NCBI GenBank assembly: GCA_902362455.1
Contig: CABIWJ010000003.1
Location: forward strand, 154,380 to 218,379
Direction: 5' to 3'
DNA from: Eubacteriaceae bacterium
GTDB lineage: Bacteria > Bacillota > Clostridia > Lachnospirales > Lachnospiraceae
Length of the DNA: 64,000 bases
The notes under the pieces are model-generated. The model did no database searches, had not been told where the DNA came from, and was given only the letters and a program-made list of their open reading frames with translations. Shown here one piece after another: positions 1 to 10,982 of this stretch (its first letter is position 1; the number at the start of each line of letters is the position of its first letter). A program made the position numbers and the translations under genes.

Positions 1-128
1 CTTCATTTTGTTAAGTTTCTTAAACATTTGTCTTGTCTCCTTCCTAATGGATAAAATGGTTCTTTGTTGTCCCATCAATATGTATATACAAGTCAATATA
101 TGACCGTACATCAAGGTGGTTTCAATAT

Positions 129-174
129 AAAAGGCACATTTCAATTATGCACTAACGCATAACCAAAATGTGCC
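129..174 (-). terminator. Hairpin with T-rich tail after the last ICE gene in the window
   Basis: GGCACATTT (133-141) pairs with AAATGTGCC (166-174), and inside it TTATGC (145-150) pairs with GCATAA (157-162). On the minus strand the stem is followed by TTTTATATT, as expected of an intrinsic terminator downstream of the 505-1401 gene. Apart from this and the CTGT microsatellite, I see no supported gene in 1-504. Confidence 0.5.
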
Positions 175-213
175 ATATACAATCAGATCATGCCAAAAGA
201 AAACAGACTTATC

Positions 214-270
<57 letters not shown>

Positions 271-504
271 GAGATTATATGTATCAGCCTGCATATATGC
301 AACCCCTTTCTGTGTTTTTTCATATAAAATTTGTTACTTGCAAAATTTTATACATAACCACAGTCCATCTATCTTACTCAAAGGATAACTTATTCCTCGA
401 TAAATTACTCGCCATTTCTTGCATTTTTTTATATTTTCGCCATTTTTTGCCTGCTATTAAAACAAATAAAAAGGACGCAGGATTTTACTCCCACGCCCCT
501 AAAC

Positions 505-1401
505 TTATCTGGCTTTATCTTCTCTGACTTTTGGCAGCTCCTTCCCTGCCGTTTCCTGCTTTGCCTCCGATGTTTTTCTTGCCGCAAAAGCATCTGCATT
601 ATACTTGTACTCCTGTGGTTCAGCTACCATCGGTGAGTAGATGATCTCTCTTTCTGTATCCGGTGCTTTCTGTTCCTTATCCTTTGTCTGCTCCATACGC
701 TTTTCCTTATCAAACTGCACATTCATAGCCAGATTATCCAGCTTATCAATCGAGGCATCCAGATGCAGCTCCATTGATACAAGCAGTTTTTTCACTGCTT
801 TCATAGGGGCAAGCACCGCCTTTGTGAAAGGGTGTTTCTGTTCCTTCTGTGAATAATCCACCTCCGGCTTATCTGCAAAGGTATGGAACGCATTGTTTAC
901 GATCTGACCAGCTTCACGGAGTCCCTTTGCAAGAAGTGCTATCCTTGCAATATCCCTGTCTGTAGATACAATCATATCTTTTACCGCTGTTCTGACATTG
1001 AGAAGTCTTTTCTTAATTCCTACAAATTCTGTCACCCTGTAAAGTGCCGCCCTGCCCTTTGCCTTTGTTTCATCAACAATATTCTTGGCAGTAGATTTTA
1101 CCTGTACTTTTATCTCAGATACCTGTGACTTTATCTGCTCACATCTGGCATTGAGTCGCTCCTGTGCTTCTGTTAATGCTTTTTTTGCATTATTGATAAG
1201 GGTATCTTCCTGCATTTTCTTGATCTGGTCCTGCATACTGGTAAGTTCTTCTGTCATAGACACAATCTTTTTTTCCAGACCATCCACATAGGTGCATATC
1301 TCAAATACATCATTTGCCTGTTCTTTCATAGTATTCTTTTTTAATAAATCGAGAAGTTCTCTTATGATCTCCTCATTAGTAAGTGTCTTTTCTGCTTCCA
1401 T
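505..1401 (-). CDS. Coiled-coil accessory protein (DUF6674-like)
   Basis: A 298-residue soluble protein with no signal peptide or membrane segment. Residues about 40-115 are rich in heptad-like Lys/Glu/Leu and predicted coiled coil; the C-terminal quarter is charged and probably disordered. The start is backed by AAGGAGG seven bases upstream. It is the last gene of the visible ICE operon and follows the SpoVG-like gene after a GC-rich hairpin (about 1,420-1,437). It resembles proteins listed as DUF6674 in clostridial ICEs, but that name is from memory. Function unknown. Confidence 0.75.
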   Translation of the reverse strand: MEAEKTLTNEEIIRELLDLLKKNTMKEQANDVFEICTYVDGLEKKIVSMTEELTSMQDQIKKMQEDTLINNAKKALTEAQERLNARCEQIKSQVSEIKVQVKSTAKNIVDETKAKGRAALYRVTEFVGIKKRLLNVRTAVKDMIVSTDRDIARIALLAKGLREAGQIVNNAFHTFADKPEVDYSQKEQKHPFTKAVLAPMKAVKKLLVSMELHLDASIDKLDNLAMNVQFDKEKRMEQTKDKEQKAPDTEREIIYSPMVAEPQEYKYNADAFAARKTSEAKQETAGKELPKVREDKAR

Positions 1402-1452
1402 CTGCTTTTCCTCCTTATAAACAGGGCAGCATATGCCGCCCCTTAGCCTTAA

Positions 1453-2136
1453 TTATCGAAAGGGTGTATCCTTTTTATCCCTGTCGGGATTTCCGTGGTT
1501 CTGTTCGGCATTCTCCCTTGCTTTTTCGTTGCTCTTATCCTTTGCTTTCTCATATTCTGCAATAATCTCATTATAGAGCTTCTCCCTGAAATCCTTTGTG
1601 ACCGGATAGCAGACATCCTGATAAATCGGTTTGCCGTGCTCGTCCACCTGCTTTGTTTTATAAGAAGGCATTGATACAAAGATTTTCTCTTTGCCCTGAA
1701 GGATGTTTACATTATTTACAATGAAGCTGTTTTCAAAGTAAATACGGGCAAGTCCCTTGATATTACTGCCTTCCCTTTCATAAGGTGTTACCGTCACGGA
1801 AAACTCCGGCATTTCCTGAGTTTTTCCCTGTGTCTGTGTTTCTGCTTTCTCCGGCTCCCTGATTTTTGCATAAGCCTCAAGGATATTAGTATAGAGTTCC
1901 TCACGAAACTCTGCCGTGATAGGATTGCATACATCCTTATAAATCACGCTGTTTTTCTCATCACGCTCATTTGAACGGTATCTTGGCATTGATACAAAAA
2001 GCTCTCCCTTTTCCTTATTTTCAAGGATTGCGATATTGGTAATCTTGAATGAATCACCAAATACCACGGTCGCAAAACCCTTGATATTGCTGCCATCTTT
2101 TGCTCTTACCTCGTTTACCTTAATTGAATACTTCAT
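1453..2136 (-). CDS. Tandem SpoVG-domain protein
   Basis: Two SpoVG-like domains in one 227-residue chain. Repeat 1 (about 1-95) carries GSNIKGFATVVFGDSFKITN and VSMPRYRS; repeat 2 (about 115-205) carries GSNIKGLARIYFENSF and VSMPSYKT. Both end in a D-V-C-x-P-[IV]-T segment and a helix. SpoVG is normally a single-domain protein of about 90-100 residues that binds nucleic acid and acts as a global regulator in Firmicutes. A fused pair would mimic its dimer; a role in regulating transfer genes is inference. Start has GAGG eight bases upstream. Confidence 0.85.
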   Translation of the reverse strand: MKYSIKVNEVRAKDGSNIKGFATVVFGDSFKITNIAILENKEKGELFVSMPRYRSNERDEKNSVIYKDVCNPITAEFREELYTNILEAYAKIREPEKAETQTQGKTQEMPEFSVTVTPYEREGSNIKGLARIYFENSFIVNNVNILQGKEKIFVSMPSYKTKQVDEHGKPIYQDVCYPVTKDFREKLYNEIIAEYEKAKDKSNEKARENAEQNHGNPDRDKKDTPFR

Positions 2137-2154
2137 ACGCTGTTCCTCTCTTTC

Positions 2155-2544
2155 TTATACTTCTGAATTATCATTGTTTTCTGGTATGATAAGCTCACAC
2201 CAAAGCTGTTCTATCTGTTCACAAGACAATCTGCCATTTAACCAGTTGCCAAGTGTAACAACCATTCCGTCCTGCTCATAGTAGAGCCATTCCTGTGTTT
2301 CGATGTTTCCCTCATACACGATAGTCACATCAAAATCAGGCATAAATAATCCTGCCTCCGTATCCCAGATACAGGCAACTCCCTGTCTGAGTGTCAGATT
2401 CAGCCTTTCGACATACACAGACCAGCCGCTTACGACAATCTGAAAGTCATCATCAATCTCTGCAATATCATCCTGAGTGTCGATCAGCTCCTCCATTTCC
2501 GATACTGCTTCTTCTATCTCCCCCAGTCGGTATCTCTTATTCAT
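2155..2544 (-). CDS. Hypothetical ICE protein, acidic, 129 aa
   Basis: I start this at MNKRYRLGE because AAGGAGG lies six bases upstream of that ATG (2544); a longer frame to 2574 would overlap the sortase fragment and has no ribosome site. The protein is acidic, soluble and tryptophan-containing, with no motif I recognise. It sits between the SpoVG-like gene (18 bp away) and the sortase fragment, in the same operon. It could be a small regulator or a structural accessory factor; nothing in the sequence decides. Confidence 0.7.
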   Translation of the reverse strand: MNKRYRLGEIEEAVSEMEELIDTQDDIAEIDDDFQIVVSGWSVYVERLNLTLRQGVACIWDTEAGLFMPDFDVTIVYEGNIETQEWLYYEQDGMVVTLGNWLNGRLSCEQIEQLWCELIIPENNDNSEV

Positions 2545-2555
2545 CTGCCGCCTCC

Positions 2556-2897
2556 TTATATCTGCACCTGACAATAAAACGCATTGTTCCCTGTCCCGGC
2601 ATTCAGCATTTCACTTCCGGTTTCTTCCATTACCGGGTATCTGATATCTATTCCCGGTATCTCAATAATGCCGATGATACTGCCTTCTTTAAGAATGGCT
2701 TTCTCCTCTTTACTAACGGTGGTTTGCTCTTTCTCAACCTCTGACCTTTCATCCTGCTTCTCCTCCAATGTCTGCTCAAATTCATTTATGAGCTGGTTCG
2801 TGTTTCTCTCTCCGGTTGTACACCAGAAAAAAGAGACTGCCATAATGGCAATCCCTGCTGTAATCAGTAGTCCTGCGACCACTTTCCTTATGCTCAT
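2556..2897 (-). CDS. Sortase-like N-terminal fragment
   Basis: A 113-residue protein with an N-terminal membrane anchor (about 5-26), a charged stalk (35-70), then GIIEIPGIDIRYPVMEETG, which matches the start of a class B/D sortase beta-barrel. It stops soon after, before the positions of the catalytic His, Cys and Arg, so it cannot be an active transpeptidase. The stop lies just before the next gene's ribosome site, so either an old truncation has been tidied up or the anchor-plus-strand unit is kept for another use. GGAG lies nine bases before the ATG. Confidence 0.65.
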   Translation of the reverse strand: MSIRKVVAGLLITAGIAIMAVSFFWCTTGERNTNQLINEFEQTLEEKQDERSEVEKEQTTVSKEEKAILKEGSIIGIIEIPGIDIRYPVMEETGSEMLNAGTGNNAFYCQVQI

Positions 2898-2909
2898 AGA
2901 GTTTCACTC

Positions 2910-5900
2910 CTATCTTTTCCTGTTTCTGTCTGGCATATAGATTCCCTTATCCTCTGCAACAATACCCGCATTTTCTATTCTGTCCTCAGACTTTTCTTCG
3001 TCCGGTCCGCCAAGATCTGCATCCATAGCCTTTGCGTTCTCAAGGTCAAGCTGGGCATTTAATTCATACTGCCTTGCAAGTTTTTCTTCCAGTTCTGCAC
3101 TATATGCAAACGGCTTATCATACTCCGCCTTTGAAGCCTCAAGGTCATTCTGGTACTGTTCAATCTTCTTTTCCAGAAAATCAACATTTTCATGAAGTCC
3201 GTTGAACAGGTTCTCCAGCTTTACCATACTTCCCACCGGACTTGTGGAAAGTTCTGCCTTGTATTCCGTCTTTCCACGAAGCACCATATAGTTGATACTG
3301 AGGAAATTCTTTTCCACCAAAAGCTCAAAGCCGTGGAACTTACCGACTGGAGTGGTTTCGCCTGTCTTACATTTGCTGATTGCTTCAAGCATTACGGTTC
3401 CACCATCCACTCGCTCTGTATAAGTTGCATTGCCTATGGTAATGGCAAAGTCCGGGTTATCAATCAATTCCTTATCCCTTGCCTTTATATCCTCCCTTAC
3501 ATTGGCAAGTTTTTCTGTCGCAGTTTTGATGAGTTTTGGATATTTGATCATAAAATTATCCTGCAATCCGTATCTCTGATTATCATACGACGCTTTTAAG
3601 AGCTTTAATCTCTGGACATCATTGTCAACCTCCATCTTTTCCCTGATTAAAGGGTTGCCTGTCGCAACCGCCTTAATCTCCGCATAAGAAAGTGTTGCCT
3701 CATCAATGTCCTCACAGCTTCGGCTCACTGCCTTGCTTGTCATAACCTGACTGATGAAACGCTGCTTGTTTTCCACAAGTGACCAGTTGTATGCATCAAA
3801 GGTTTGTTTTGTAACATATCGGTAGATTGCCACCTCATCGTTTTTATTTCCCTGTCGGATACCTCTGCCTTCCCTCTGTTCAATGGAAGAAGGCTTCCAC
3901 GGGCAATCGACATGGTGCATTGCAACAAGGTGTGTCTGTACATTAACTCCGGTTCCGCACTTATCTGTCGAACCGATAAGGACTTTTTTCTTACCTGTCC
4001 TCATTTCCTTAAAGAGTGCATCCCTCTGTGCGTCTGTTTTTGCATCGTGAATAAATGCTATCTCCTCCGCAGGGATACCATATTGGATAAGTGACTCCTT
4101 CAGATAATCATAAATCGTAAAGTCCTTGTCCGGTCCCGGTGTTCCAATATCCGAAAAAATAAGCTGACAGCCTATATGACCATCAGCATTTCCTTTTACA
4201 TATTCTTTCCAGACATTTTCCGCTACCTTATTGAGCTTTCCGTCCGGGTTGTTCGGTGCGTCCTTATCAATCAGTCTTGCGTCTGTTCCAAGAAGTCTTG
4301 CTTCGTGCGTAATCTTTAAGAAGTTGTCAACACTTGGATCAACACCCCCGCCCCTTATCCTTTCTGCCCTTACAACAAATTCTTCCATTACCTGCTTCAC
4401 ATACCAGTCCGGCTCCGACTCCACGATGATAGGCTTGCCGCCACGCAGAGCTGGCACATCAAGGTCAAGCATATCCGCTGTCTGCACATCGGCAACCTCA
4501 CGGAAGATGTTCATAAGCTCCGGCAGATTGGTAAACTTATTGAACCTGCTCTTGAAACGGAAACCACTGCCCTCAACCGTAAGCTCCAGTGCCGTTGTTA
4601 CTTCTCCAAAGTTAGCCGCCCACGAGTCGAAATGATGAATTCCCATCTCCTCAAGTGCCGATTTCTGCAAATAAAGCTGCATAACATACATCTCACACAT
4701 TGTGTTGCTTATCGGTGTACCTGTTGCAAATACAATTCCCCTGCCATCATTTATCTCTGATAAATACTGGCATTTAAGCTGCATATCCGTTGACTTTTTA
4801 GCCCCACTACTGCTGATTCCCGACACATTATTCATCTTTGAAAATGTGGCGAGGTTCTTAAAATTGTGTGCTTCGTCTACCATAATAGAGTCAACACCCA
4901 GCTCCTCAAAGGTAATGAGGTCATCTTTCCTGCTCTCATCGGTCAGGGATTTAAGCTGTTCCTCCAGCTTTTTCTTCTGGCTTTCCATCTGCTTTACGGT
5001 CCAGCGTTCCCCGTTCCGCTCCTTCATATCATCAATCGCATAGGTGATCTCATTTATCTGTTCATTAAGCATTCGCTCCTTTCTCTCTGCCGAAATTGGA
5101 ATTTTTTCAAATTGCGAGTGCGACATAATGATGCAGTCATAATCGCCTGTCGCAATCCTTGACACAAACTGCTTTCTTCGGCTCTTTTCAAAATCACGCT
5201 CCGTTGCAACCAAGATGTTTGCTGACGGGTAAAGCCTTAAAAATTCACTTGCCGTCTGCCCGATAAGCGGCTTTGGCACTACCATAATTGTCTTATTGGA
5301 AAGTCCGAGTCTTTTCTGTTCCATACACGCAGCCATCATTTCAAACGACTTTCCGGCTCCGACGCAGTGGGCAAGCAGGGTATTTCCTCCCATAAGGATT
5401 CGTGCCACCGCATTTTTCTGGTGCGGTTTTAATTCAATCTCAGGGTTCATTCCTGGAAATTGCAAATGGCTTCCGTCATACTCACGCAGGCGGATATTAT
5501 TGAAGGTTTCATTATAATATTCCACATACTTCTGTCGGCGTTCCGGTTCTGCAAACAGCCATTCCTTGAACTTCTCCTTGATCATATTCTGCTTTTCCCT
5601 TGCAAGCATTGTCTCATTCTTATTGACTTCATAATGGTACTTGCCATCACCGTCATCAATCCTGTCCCTGACAGTGACTGTTTTTAAGTTCAGGGTATCC
5701 TCAAAAATAGAATAAGCGTCCATTCTGCTTGTACCATAAGTTTTCGTTGCAGCCACGGAATGTTTATCCATACTTTTATTTTCAATGAACCATTCCATAC
5801 TCATTTTATTCAAGTGTACCTGAATACCGGAATTATAATACTCTGTTCTGATTGCCCTTGCCCTCTTTGGTGTATTAAGCAGCTCATAGATAAACTGCTC

Positions 5901-8900
5901 ATAATCAAGCGGCTCAATCCAAGTTGTACCAATCTTTACATCAATATCCGAGGCTTCAATCCATTCCGGCTGAACTTCCTCTAGGGCTGCGGCATTGGCG
6001 GCAAATCTTTCTGCCTGCGGATTATCGGTATCCGCCGCCATTGCCTTTGCAACACGCAGCTTATCCCTTACATTTCCCGACAGATATTCGTCTGCTGTCT
6101 CCCAGCCTGCGTCCGGGTTATTTTCATTGTAACGGTCAGGATTAAGAAATATAATTCCATCGAGTTCCTTTATGAGAGTATCCCTGTCTGTTTCATAAAT
6201 GGAGAGCATATAAGGAATATTTACATATCCAAACTCATTGACCGATACATTAAGAGCCTCAACTGCAGTTTCTACCCTGTCCACCACGGACTTTGCTTTA
6301 ATCGTCTGCTTATAAAACATATCAGCCTTCTTCACCTCCCCGTCCTCATTTACTTCTTCCAGACTGCAAAGAAGCGGATAATCGCTGTCATCCCTGAACG
6401 CTGTACGGTTTGCTTTGGAAGTGATTGCTCCATACTTTCCAACGAATTTATCATATTTTACATTCAAAAGCTGCTGTTTGTCTGCAAGCTCCTCATCACT
6501 ACAGCCCTCCATCTGGATATCAATCAGCTCTCTTGTTATCTGTCTGATTTCATCAAGGCTCTTAATACGCCCCTCCGCTGTCGGTGATACTTTCTGCCTT
6601 ACCATCTCTGAATTTTCCCTGTAGTAAAGTTTTCCTTCAAAGAATGTGTAAGTATAATTTCTGACATCCGGATCAGCGGGAATGACTTCCTCTGTCTGTT
6701 CCTCATTATCTGCCAGTCTCTCAAAATCTGTCATCTGTGCTTTGATGTTACTGATTGCCTTATTGAGTGCTTCATACAGATTGAAGTTCTCATCATTATT
6801 CACACAGACGGTATATTTGCTGTCCTGTCCGAACATCCTTGTATCATACTGCATTGTACCAAGCATCATCTCCGGGTGCTCTGCAAAATAGGAATTGACT
6901 GCTATGCCATCACCTGTGACACCAAGATGTACCCAGTCAGGCTCTATATCAATTTTTCGCTCTCTTTTCTGTAAAAAAAGAATGTCCGCAGTCACCTCAG
7001 TTCCTGCATTATCCTTAAATGCAGTATTCGGAAGTCGGATTGCTCCCACAAGTTCTGCCCTCTCAGCCAGATACTTTCGTATAGTCGGATTGCTCTTATC
7101 CAGTGTTCCCTTTGTGGTAATCACTGCAACCATACCTCCCGGTCTTGCCTGATCGAGTGCTTTTGCCAGAAAATAATCGTGAATACGGAAGTTATACTTG
7201 TTGTACTTTGGATCGAATATCTTATAATCTCCAAATGGCACATTTCCCATAACAACATCAAAGAAGTTATCCGGATATGTGGTGTTTTCAAATCCTGTAA
7301 TACTGATATTGGCATTCTGGTAAAGCTGTTTTGCTATTCTTCCCGATATGCTGTCCAACTCCACTCCGTACAGCCTGCTTTGCTGCATTGGTGCTGGCAT
7401 ACTTCCGAAGAAATTACCGATACCCATAGACGGCTCCAAGACATTTCCGCCTTTAAACCCAAACTGCACAAGGGCTGAATTGATACACGTTGCAATCTCC
7501 GGCGAAGTGTAAAAGGCATTATTTACAGTTGCTCTTGCCGCACTGTATTCCTCATCGGAAAGAAGCTCTTTCAGTTCTGCATACTCTTTGCTCCACGCAG
7601 CATTATTCTCATCAAATGCCTGTGACAAGCCTCCCCAGCCGACAAACTTTGATAAAACAGTCTGCTCCTCCTGTGTTGCAAGTCTGTTTTCTGCTTCAAT
7701 CTGCTTTAGTGTACAGATTGCATCAATGTTCCACTGGTATCTGGTCTTTGCACCACCCTTTTCTGTTTCCCACAGGTTATAATGGAAATTGAGTTTTGTC
7801 TGGTCTTGTGTTTTTTCTTTTCCACGCAGACCTTCCACTGGCGGTAATACTTCCTGTGCAGGTGTTTCAGGGGCAGCCTCCTGTGGTTCGGTATCCTTCT
7901 GTGGAATATCTGCCGATACATTCTTATCCTCATCAGAAATTATACGACCATCCGTGTCAATCTTGGTATTCAAGCCATATGCAATCGCCCGTTCTCTGGT
8001 TTTAAGACGGCTTTCTCTCACACTGTCCTCAATATCAAAGAACTTGCGGTAAACAGGATTCATCTTTTCCCTGTCAATCTTATTTTTTATGGTCTGATAG
8101 ATTGCCTTCTGGTCCTCTCCACAGTAAAATGGCTGTTTTACCATATAGGATAAGATTTCATATACCTCACGCCATGATACGGTATCCCCTGCCCTCTCTC
8201 CATTTCTGTTTTTGTAGCTTACTTTCACATCTGCACTGCTTAAAGTGTATTCTGTGAGTCCATACTGATTATTGCAATATGCCTTTCTCTCACCCTGAAC
8301 ATTTCCCATCGCTATCTCACAGATCAGTTCCAGCTTATTTGGCATAAATGCAAAATCCGATTGCACCACATCCATAAGGAAAGCACGGAATGGTGTGTAA
8401 CAGCTACATTCTGACACAAGTATCTCAATGGCATCTCTTAAATCTTTATCCATTGCAGCTACACGGTCAGCATAATCAATCGGCTTGATATACCGTAACT
8501 CAGCCGCCTTTCTGTTTACAGCATAACTGTCAGGCTCATCAGGAATAGCATAATCATCAATTTCTGATTTCTCCTCCTGCGTATCAACTTCACGGTACTC
8601 TGCGTCAATGACTTCATCATCTTCACGAAGTCCGTCCATTGCAAGCTCATCAATACGAGGTGTCTCCGACTGGTATTCTCCGGTAAGGATAAGTACACCG
8701 ATTTCCTTTTCGACATTCTTCCACGAAACGTATCCTTCTACTTCTCCATCTTCATCTTTCCATTGGATACGAAGTCCCGAACCGTGAAATGTGTCATACC
8801 CGTGCAAGCCTAGACCGTCAAGCGGCCAGCTTGCACCCCCCTGACCATATTCTGCCTTGATACGCTTTGCTCTGGTTCCTGCGTCTATCTCTGTCTGATA

Positions 8901-10355
8901 GATTTCACACACCCTGCCTTTTCCACCGACAAAGCCAGTTCCTTTCATAAGTATCTCTTTTACATACTCACTTGGTACACTCTCTGCTTTCTTTGGATTA
9001 AGGTAATTATATTTTCTGGCAAGGGCAGCCTTTTTATCCTCCTCGAACTGACGCATAAATTCATTGTGTCTGGTTTTCTCCGGCTGCTTCACACCAAAAC
9101 TTGCCTGCCCGTTTTGGTCGAAAAAAAAGGAAGCCTGTGTATATTCGGCTTCCTTACTGACACCCAATGAGTTAATCTCATCAAGCTCTCTATTTAATTC
9201 TTCCTGTGTTTCTAATGAAACTTCATCACGATCTGGTGGAGCACTACTTCCTCTGCCTGCATCTTCGCCTGCTCTCTTATCTTCCACATCTCCATTGTCG
9301 ATGACGGATTCTGTGGCTTGTGCTTCATTAGATACTGTTCCTCCAACTGATCGTAAAGCTGGTTTGCTTCCTCCTCTACTGCCGACATCTTCTCGTACAT
9401 CTTCCCGAATCTCATCAGTGTCTTGTACCTTGCCGGTTCGTTCTCCAGAAGATACTTCATTGCCATTCTCCCGTATCTGCCCAGCTTCGTTAAATCCTCT
9501 GTCTCGTCCGGCATTGTCAGCTCCGGATACAGCAGTCCGTCCACTTCCTTGTAAGTCATTGCTTCTAACATATGATATTCTCCTTTCGCTCTCAATCGTT
9601 TGTAAATTCCTACTAAATTCTCTAAGAACACTACAGGAGACATCGCATACAAGGGAACCAAGACGGTAAACTATCTCCTCATCTTTGATATTTACAATCT
9701 GACTGAAATCCTGTTCTTGCACAGATAAGTCAAATCCACATCTCGTCCCTACAGCATACATAACACTGGAATATACTAACTGCTCCATATCGCTATCCTG
9801 CTGTAAGCCCTTGCGTTTTTCGTTGAATTCCTTTATCACACTACCTGATAGCTGCATTAGTTCGGACATTCTATCCCCGAACTCCTCTTTTATTATATTC
9901 CAAACATTTGTTCCTGTAAACTGTTTTAGCGTATTTTTTAGTGATTCCCTGTCATCGCTTTTATACCGCTCCATCTGTCCTTCCGATACCAGAAAGTCTG
10001 CATAACTTTTCAGGTTTTCCCCCTCCAGATCCCAAGTCAGCTTCACATTCTTTCCGCCTGTATCACTGATATCGAAAATATATCTCATACGGGGATTAAG
10101 TGCCCTTGAGGGGAAGATAGCACAGCCCTTTGCTCCACGCTTTACATATCTTCCCACTTTCTTCCAAGTGTCATAATCTGCCATAAGGGTACTTTTCTCC
10201 GGTGATCTCTGAGCTGTTACCATAACGATATTATCAAATTCATAGCGATATAACTGACCAGCAACTTTTAATACATCTTTCCAGTTCTTTTCAGAACGGG
10301 TGATGTTGCTGATTTCTGAATCATATATCGCTTTGACCTTCATATCAACACTCAT
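2910..10355 (-). CDS. Giant ArdC-like / N6-adenine methylase / SNF2-type helicase protein
   Basis: A 2,481-residue protein. Residues about 1-110 resemble the ArdC/antirestriction N-terminal domain. About 250-400 is a low-complexity linker whose DNA also encodes the TnpV-like gene. About 860-1150 is a Rossmann methylase with [12 protein letters not shown] and GNVPFGDY (about 1038), a relative of NPPF/NPPY. The superfamily 2 helicase has GAGKSFE (about 1666), VDEAHN (1828), ATGTPISN (1879) and [11 protein letters not shown] (2163). The C-terminal 250 residues are coiled coil. Such proteins are common cargo of Firmicute ICEs and plasmids; a role in protecting incoming DNA or in replication is inference. 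AAAGGAGG precedes the start. Confidence 0.92.
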   Translation of the reverse strand: MSVDMKVKAIYDSEISNITRSEKNWKDVLKVAGQLYRYEFDNIVMVTAQRSPEKSTLMADYDTWKKVGRYVKRGAKGCAIFPSRALNPRMRYIFDISDTGGKNVKLTWDLEGENLKSYADFLVSEGQMERYKSDDRESLKNTLKQFTGTNVWNIIKEEFGDRMSELMQLSGSVIKEFNEKRKGLQQDSDMEQLVYSSVMYAVGTRCGFDLSVQEQDFSQIVNIKDEEIVYRLGSLVCDVSCSVLREFSRNLQTIESERRISYVRSNDLQGSGRTAVSGADNAGRDRGFNEAGQIRENGNEVSSGERTGKVQDTDEIREDVREDVGSRGGSKPALRSVGGTVSNEAQATESVIDNGDVEDKRAGEDAGRGSSAPPDRDEVSLETQEELNRELDEINSLGVSKEAEYTQASFFFDQNGQASFGVKQPEKTRHNEFMRQFEEDKKAALARKYNYLNPKKAESVPSEYVKEILMKGTGFVGGKGRVCEIYQTEIDAGTRAKRIKAEYGQGGASWPLDGLGLHGYDTFHGSGLRIQWKDEDGEVEGYVSWKNVEKEIGVLILTGEYQSETPRIDELAMDGLREDDEVIDAEYREVDTQEEKSEIDDYAIPDEPDSYAVNRKAAELRYIKPIDYADRVAAMDKDLRDAIEILVSECSCYTPFRAFLMDVVQSDFAFMPNKLELICEIAMGNVQGERKAYCNNQYGLTEYTLSSADVKVSYKNRNGERAGDTVSWREVYEILSYMVKQPFYCGEDQKAIYQTIKNKIDREKMNPVYRKFFDIEDSVRESRLKTRERAIAYGLNTKIDTDGRIISDEDKNVSADIPQKDTEPQEAAPETPAQEVLPPVEGLRGKEKTQDQTKLNFHYNLWETEKGGAKTRYQWNIDAICTLKQIEAENRLATQEEQTVLSKFVGWGGLSQAFDENNAAWSKEYAELKELLSDEEYSAARATVNNAFYTSPEIATCINSALVQFGFKGGNVLEPSMGIGNFFGSMPAPMQQSRLYGVELDSISGRIAKQLYQNANISITGFENTTYPDNFFDVVMGNVPFGDYKIFDPKYNKYNFRIHDYFLAKALDQARPGGMVAVITTKGTLDKSNPTIRKYLAERAELVGAIRLPNTAFKDNAGTEVTADILFLQKRERKIDIEPDWVHLGVTGDGIAVNSYFAEHPEMMLGTMQYDTRMFGQDSKYTVCVNNDENFNLYEALNKAISNIKAQMTDFERLADNEEQTEEVIPADPDVRNYTYTFFEGKLYYRENSEMVRQKVSPTAEGRIKSLDEIRQITRELIDIQMEGCSDEELADKQQLLNVKYDKFVGKYGAITSKANRTAFRDDSDYPLLCSLEEVNEDGEVKKADMFYKQTIKAKSVVDRVETAVEALNVSVNEFGYVNIPYMLSIYETDRDTLIKELDGIIFLNPDRYNENNPDAGWETADEYLSGNVRDKLRVAKAMAADTDNPQAERFAANAAALEEVQPEWIEASDIDVKIGTTWIEPLDYEQFIYELLNTPKRARAIRTEYYNSGIQVHLNKMSMEWFIENKSMDKHSVAATKTYGTSRMDAYSIFEDTLNLKTVTVRDRIDDGDGKYHYEVNKNETMLAREKQNMIKEKFKEWLFAEPERRQKYVEYYNETFNNIRLREYDGSHLQFPGMNPEIELKPHQKNAVARILMGGNTLLAHCVGAGKSFEMMAACMEQKRLGLSNKTIMVVPKPLIGQTASEFLRLYPSANILVATERDFEKSRRKQFVSRIATGDYDCIIMSHSQFEKIPISAERKERMLNEQINEITYAIDDMKERNGERWTVKQMESQKKKLEEQLKSLTDESRKDDLITFEELGVDSIMVDEAHNFKNLATFSKMNNVSGISSSGAKKSTDMQLKCQYLSEINDGRGIVFATGTPISNTMCEMYVMQLYLQKSALEEMGIHHFDSWAANFGEVTTALELTVEGSGFRFKSRFNKFTNLPELMNIFREVADVQTADMLDLDVPALRGGKPIIVESEPDWYVKQVMEEFVVRAERIRGGGVDPSVDNFLKITHEARLLGTDARLIDKDAPNNPDGKLNKVAENVWKEYVKGNADGHIGCQLIFSDIGTPGPDKDFTIYDYLKESLIQYGIPAEEIAFIHDAKTDAQRDALFKEMRTGKKKVLIGSTDKCGTGVNVQTHLVAMHHVDCPWKPSSIEQREGRGIRQGNKNDEVAIYRYVTKQTFDAYNWSLVENKQRFISQVMTSKAVSRSCEDIDEATLSYAEIKAVATGNPLIREKMEVDNDVQRLKLLKASYDNQRYGLQDNFMIKYPKLIKTATEKLANVREDIKARDKELIDNPDFAITIGNATYTERVDGGTVMLEAISKCKTGETTPVGKFHGFELLVEKNFLSINYMVLRGKTEYKAELSTSPVGSMVKLENLFNGLHENVDFLEKKIEQYQNDLEASKAEYDKPFAYSAELEEKLARQYELNAQLDLENAKAMDADLGGPDEEKSEDRIENAGIVAEDKGIYMPDRNRKR
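9212..9571 (-). CDS. TnpV-like protein gene nested in the giant ORF
   Basis: A 119-residue product read one base out of phase with the giant ORF on the same strand. It starts at [10 protein letters not shown] with AAAGGAG eight bases upstream. It shows the TnpV layout: Y-P-E-L-T-M-P, then [13 protein letters not shown], a middle R-F-G-K-M-Y segment, and a C-terminal M-E-W-K-like stretch ending EEVVLHQIV. TnpV is a small transposon-encoded protein of unknown role, named from Tn4451-type elements. The overlapping frame in the giant protein is low-complexity Gly/Arg/Glu linker, which suggests the linker is the by-product frame. Translation is not proven. Confidence 0.7.
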   Translation of the reverse strand: MLEAMTYKEVDGLLYPELTMPDETEDLTKLGRYGRMAMKYLLENEPARYKTLMRFGKMYEKMSAVEEEANQLYDQLEEQYLMKHKPQNPSSTMEMWKIREQAKMQAEEVVLHQIVMKFH

Positions 10356-10369
10356 GTGTCACCCTCCTT

Positions 10370-10738
10370 TTACTTCAGTAATTCTGCAAACATTTCCTTA
10401 AAGAGCTTTGACTCCTCCCCGTCAAGCTCAATCACAAATTCTGCATCAACCGCCTGTCTATCACATTTGCCCTTTCCTTTTACAATCTTTCGCATAATCC
10501 TGAGAAGCACATAACACTGCTTTGACTTGGCTATGCTCTGCTTAAAGGCAAGTCCGTCGCTGTCAGCCGACTGCTGTGTCTCATAGACAATCACATTCAG
10601 CTTTCTGCTGATTTCCTCAACTTTCTCATATGGAATACTGACAGACGATTTTACCTCTCCCGGTCTTTCCCATTCCTTATGAAGTTCGTTTAATAAAAAT
10701 TCCATATCCTTAATAACTGCTGTCTGCTCATTTTTCAT
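10370..10738 (-). CDS. Hypothetical ICE protein, 122 aa
   Basis: A mostly helical 122-residue protein with no signal, membrane span or recognised motif. GGAGG lies eight bases before its ATG, and that ATG overlaps the stop of the upstream DpnD/PcfM-like gene as ATGA, so the two are translationally coupled. It is followed 14 bp on by the giant helicase gene. Position suggests a helper to that protein or to DNA processing; this is inference. Confidence 0.75.
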   Translation of the reverse strand: MKNEQTAVIKDMEFLLNELHKEWERPGEVKSSVSIPYEKVEEISRKLNVIVYETQQSADSDGLAFKQSIAKSKQCYVLLRIMRKIVKGKGKCDRQAVDAEFVIELDGEESKLFKEMFAELLK

Positions 10739-10953
10739 CGTGTCTTTCCTCCATTTTCCTTTAATGAAGAAGGGAGCTGTTCTTCGCTGTATGGCGAAAA
10801 ATCAACTCCCTTCATATCCTCCGCATCAAGGACTATCTGTTCTGAATAATACATATCCATTGCCTTGTTTATGGCATCGTCAAGTGACTCTGCCTTTACT
10901 GTCTCTACCCTTGAGAGAACTTCTTTTATCTCAATATCAAATTCTTTTTCCAT
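10735..10953 (-). CDS. DpnD/PcfM-like small protein
   Basis: A 72-residue acidic protein with I-K-E-V-L-S-R-V-E-T-V-x-A near the start and D-A-I-N-K-A-M-D-M-Y in the middle, the pattern of the DpnD/PcfM C-terminal domain. PcfM is encoded in the pCF10 conjugation operon of Enterococcus; its biochemical role is not known to me. GGAGG is ten bases before the start, and it overlaps the next gene by four bases. Confidence 0.75.
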   Translation of the reverse strand: MEKEFDIEIKEVLSRVETVKAESLDDAINKAMDMYYSEQIVLDAEDMKGVDFSPYSEEQLPSSLKENGGKTR

Positions 10954-10982
10954 TCGATATCAGCCTCCAATTCCATTTTTCC

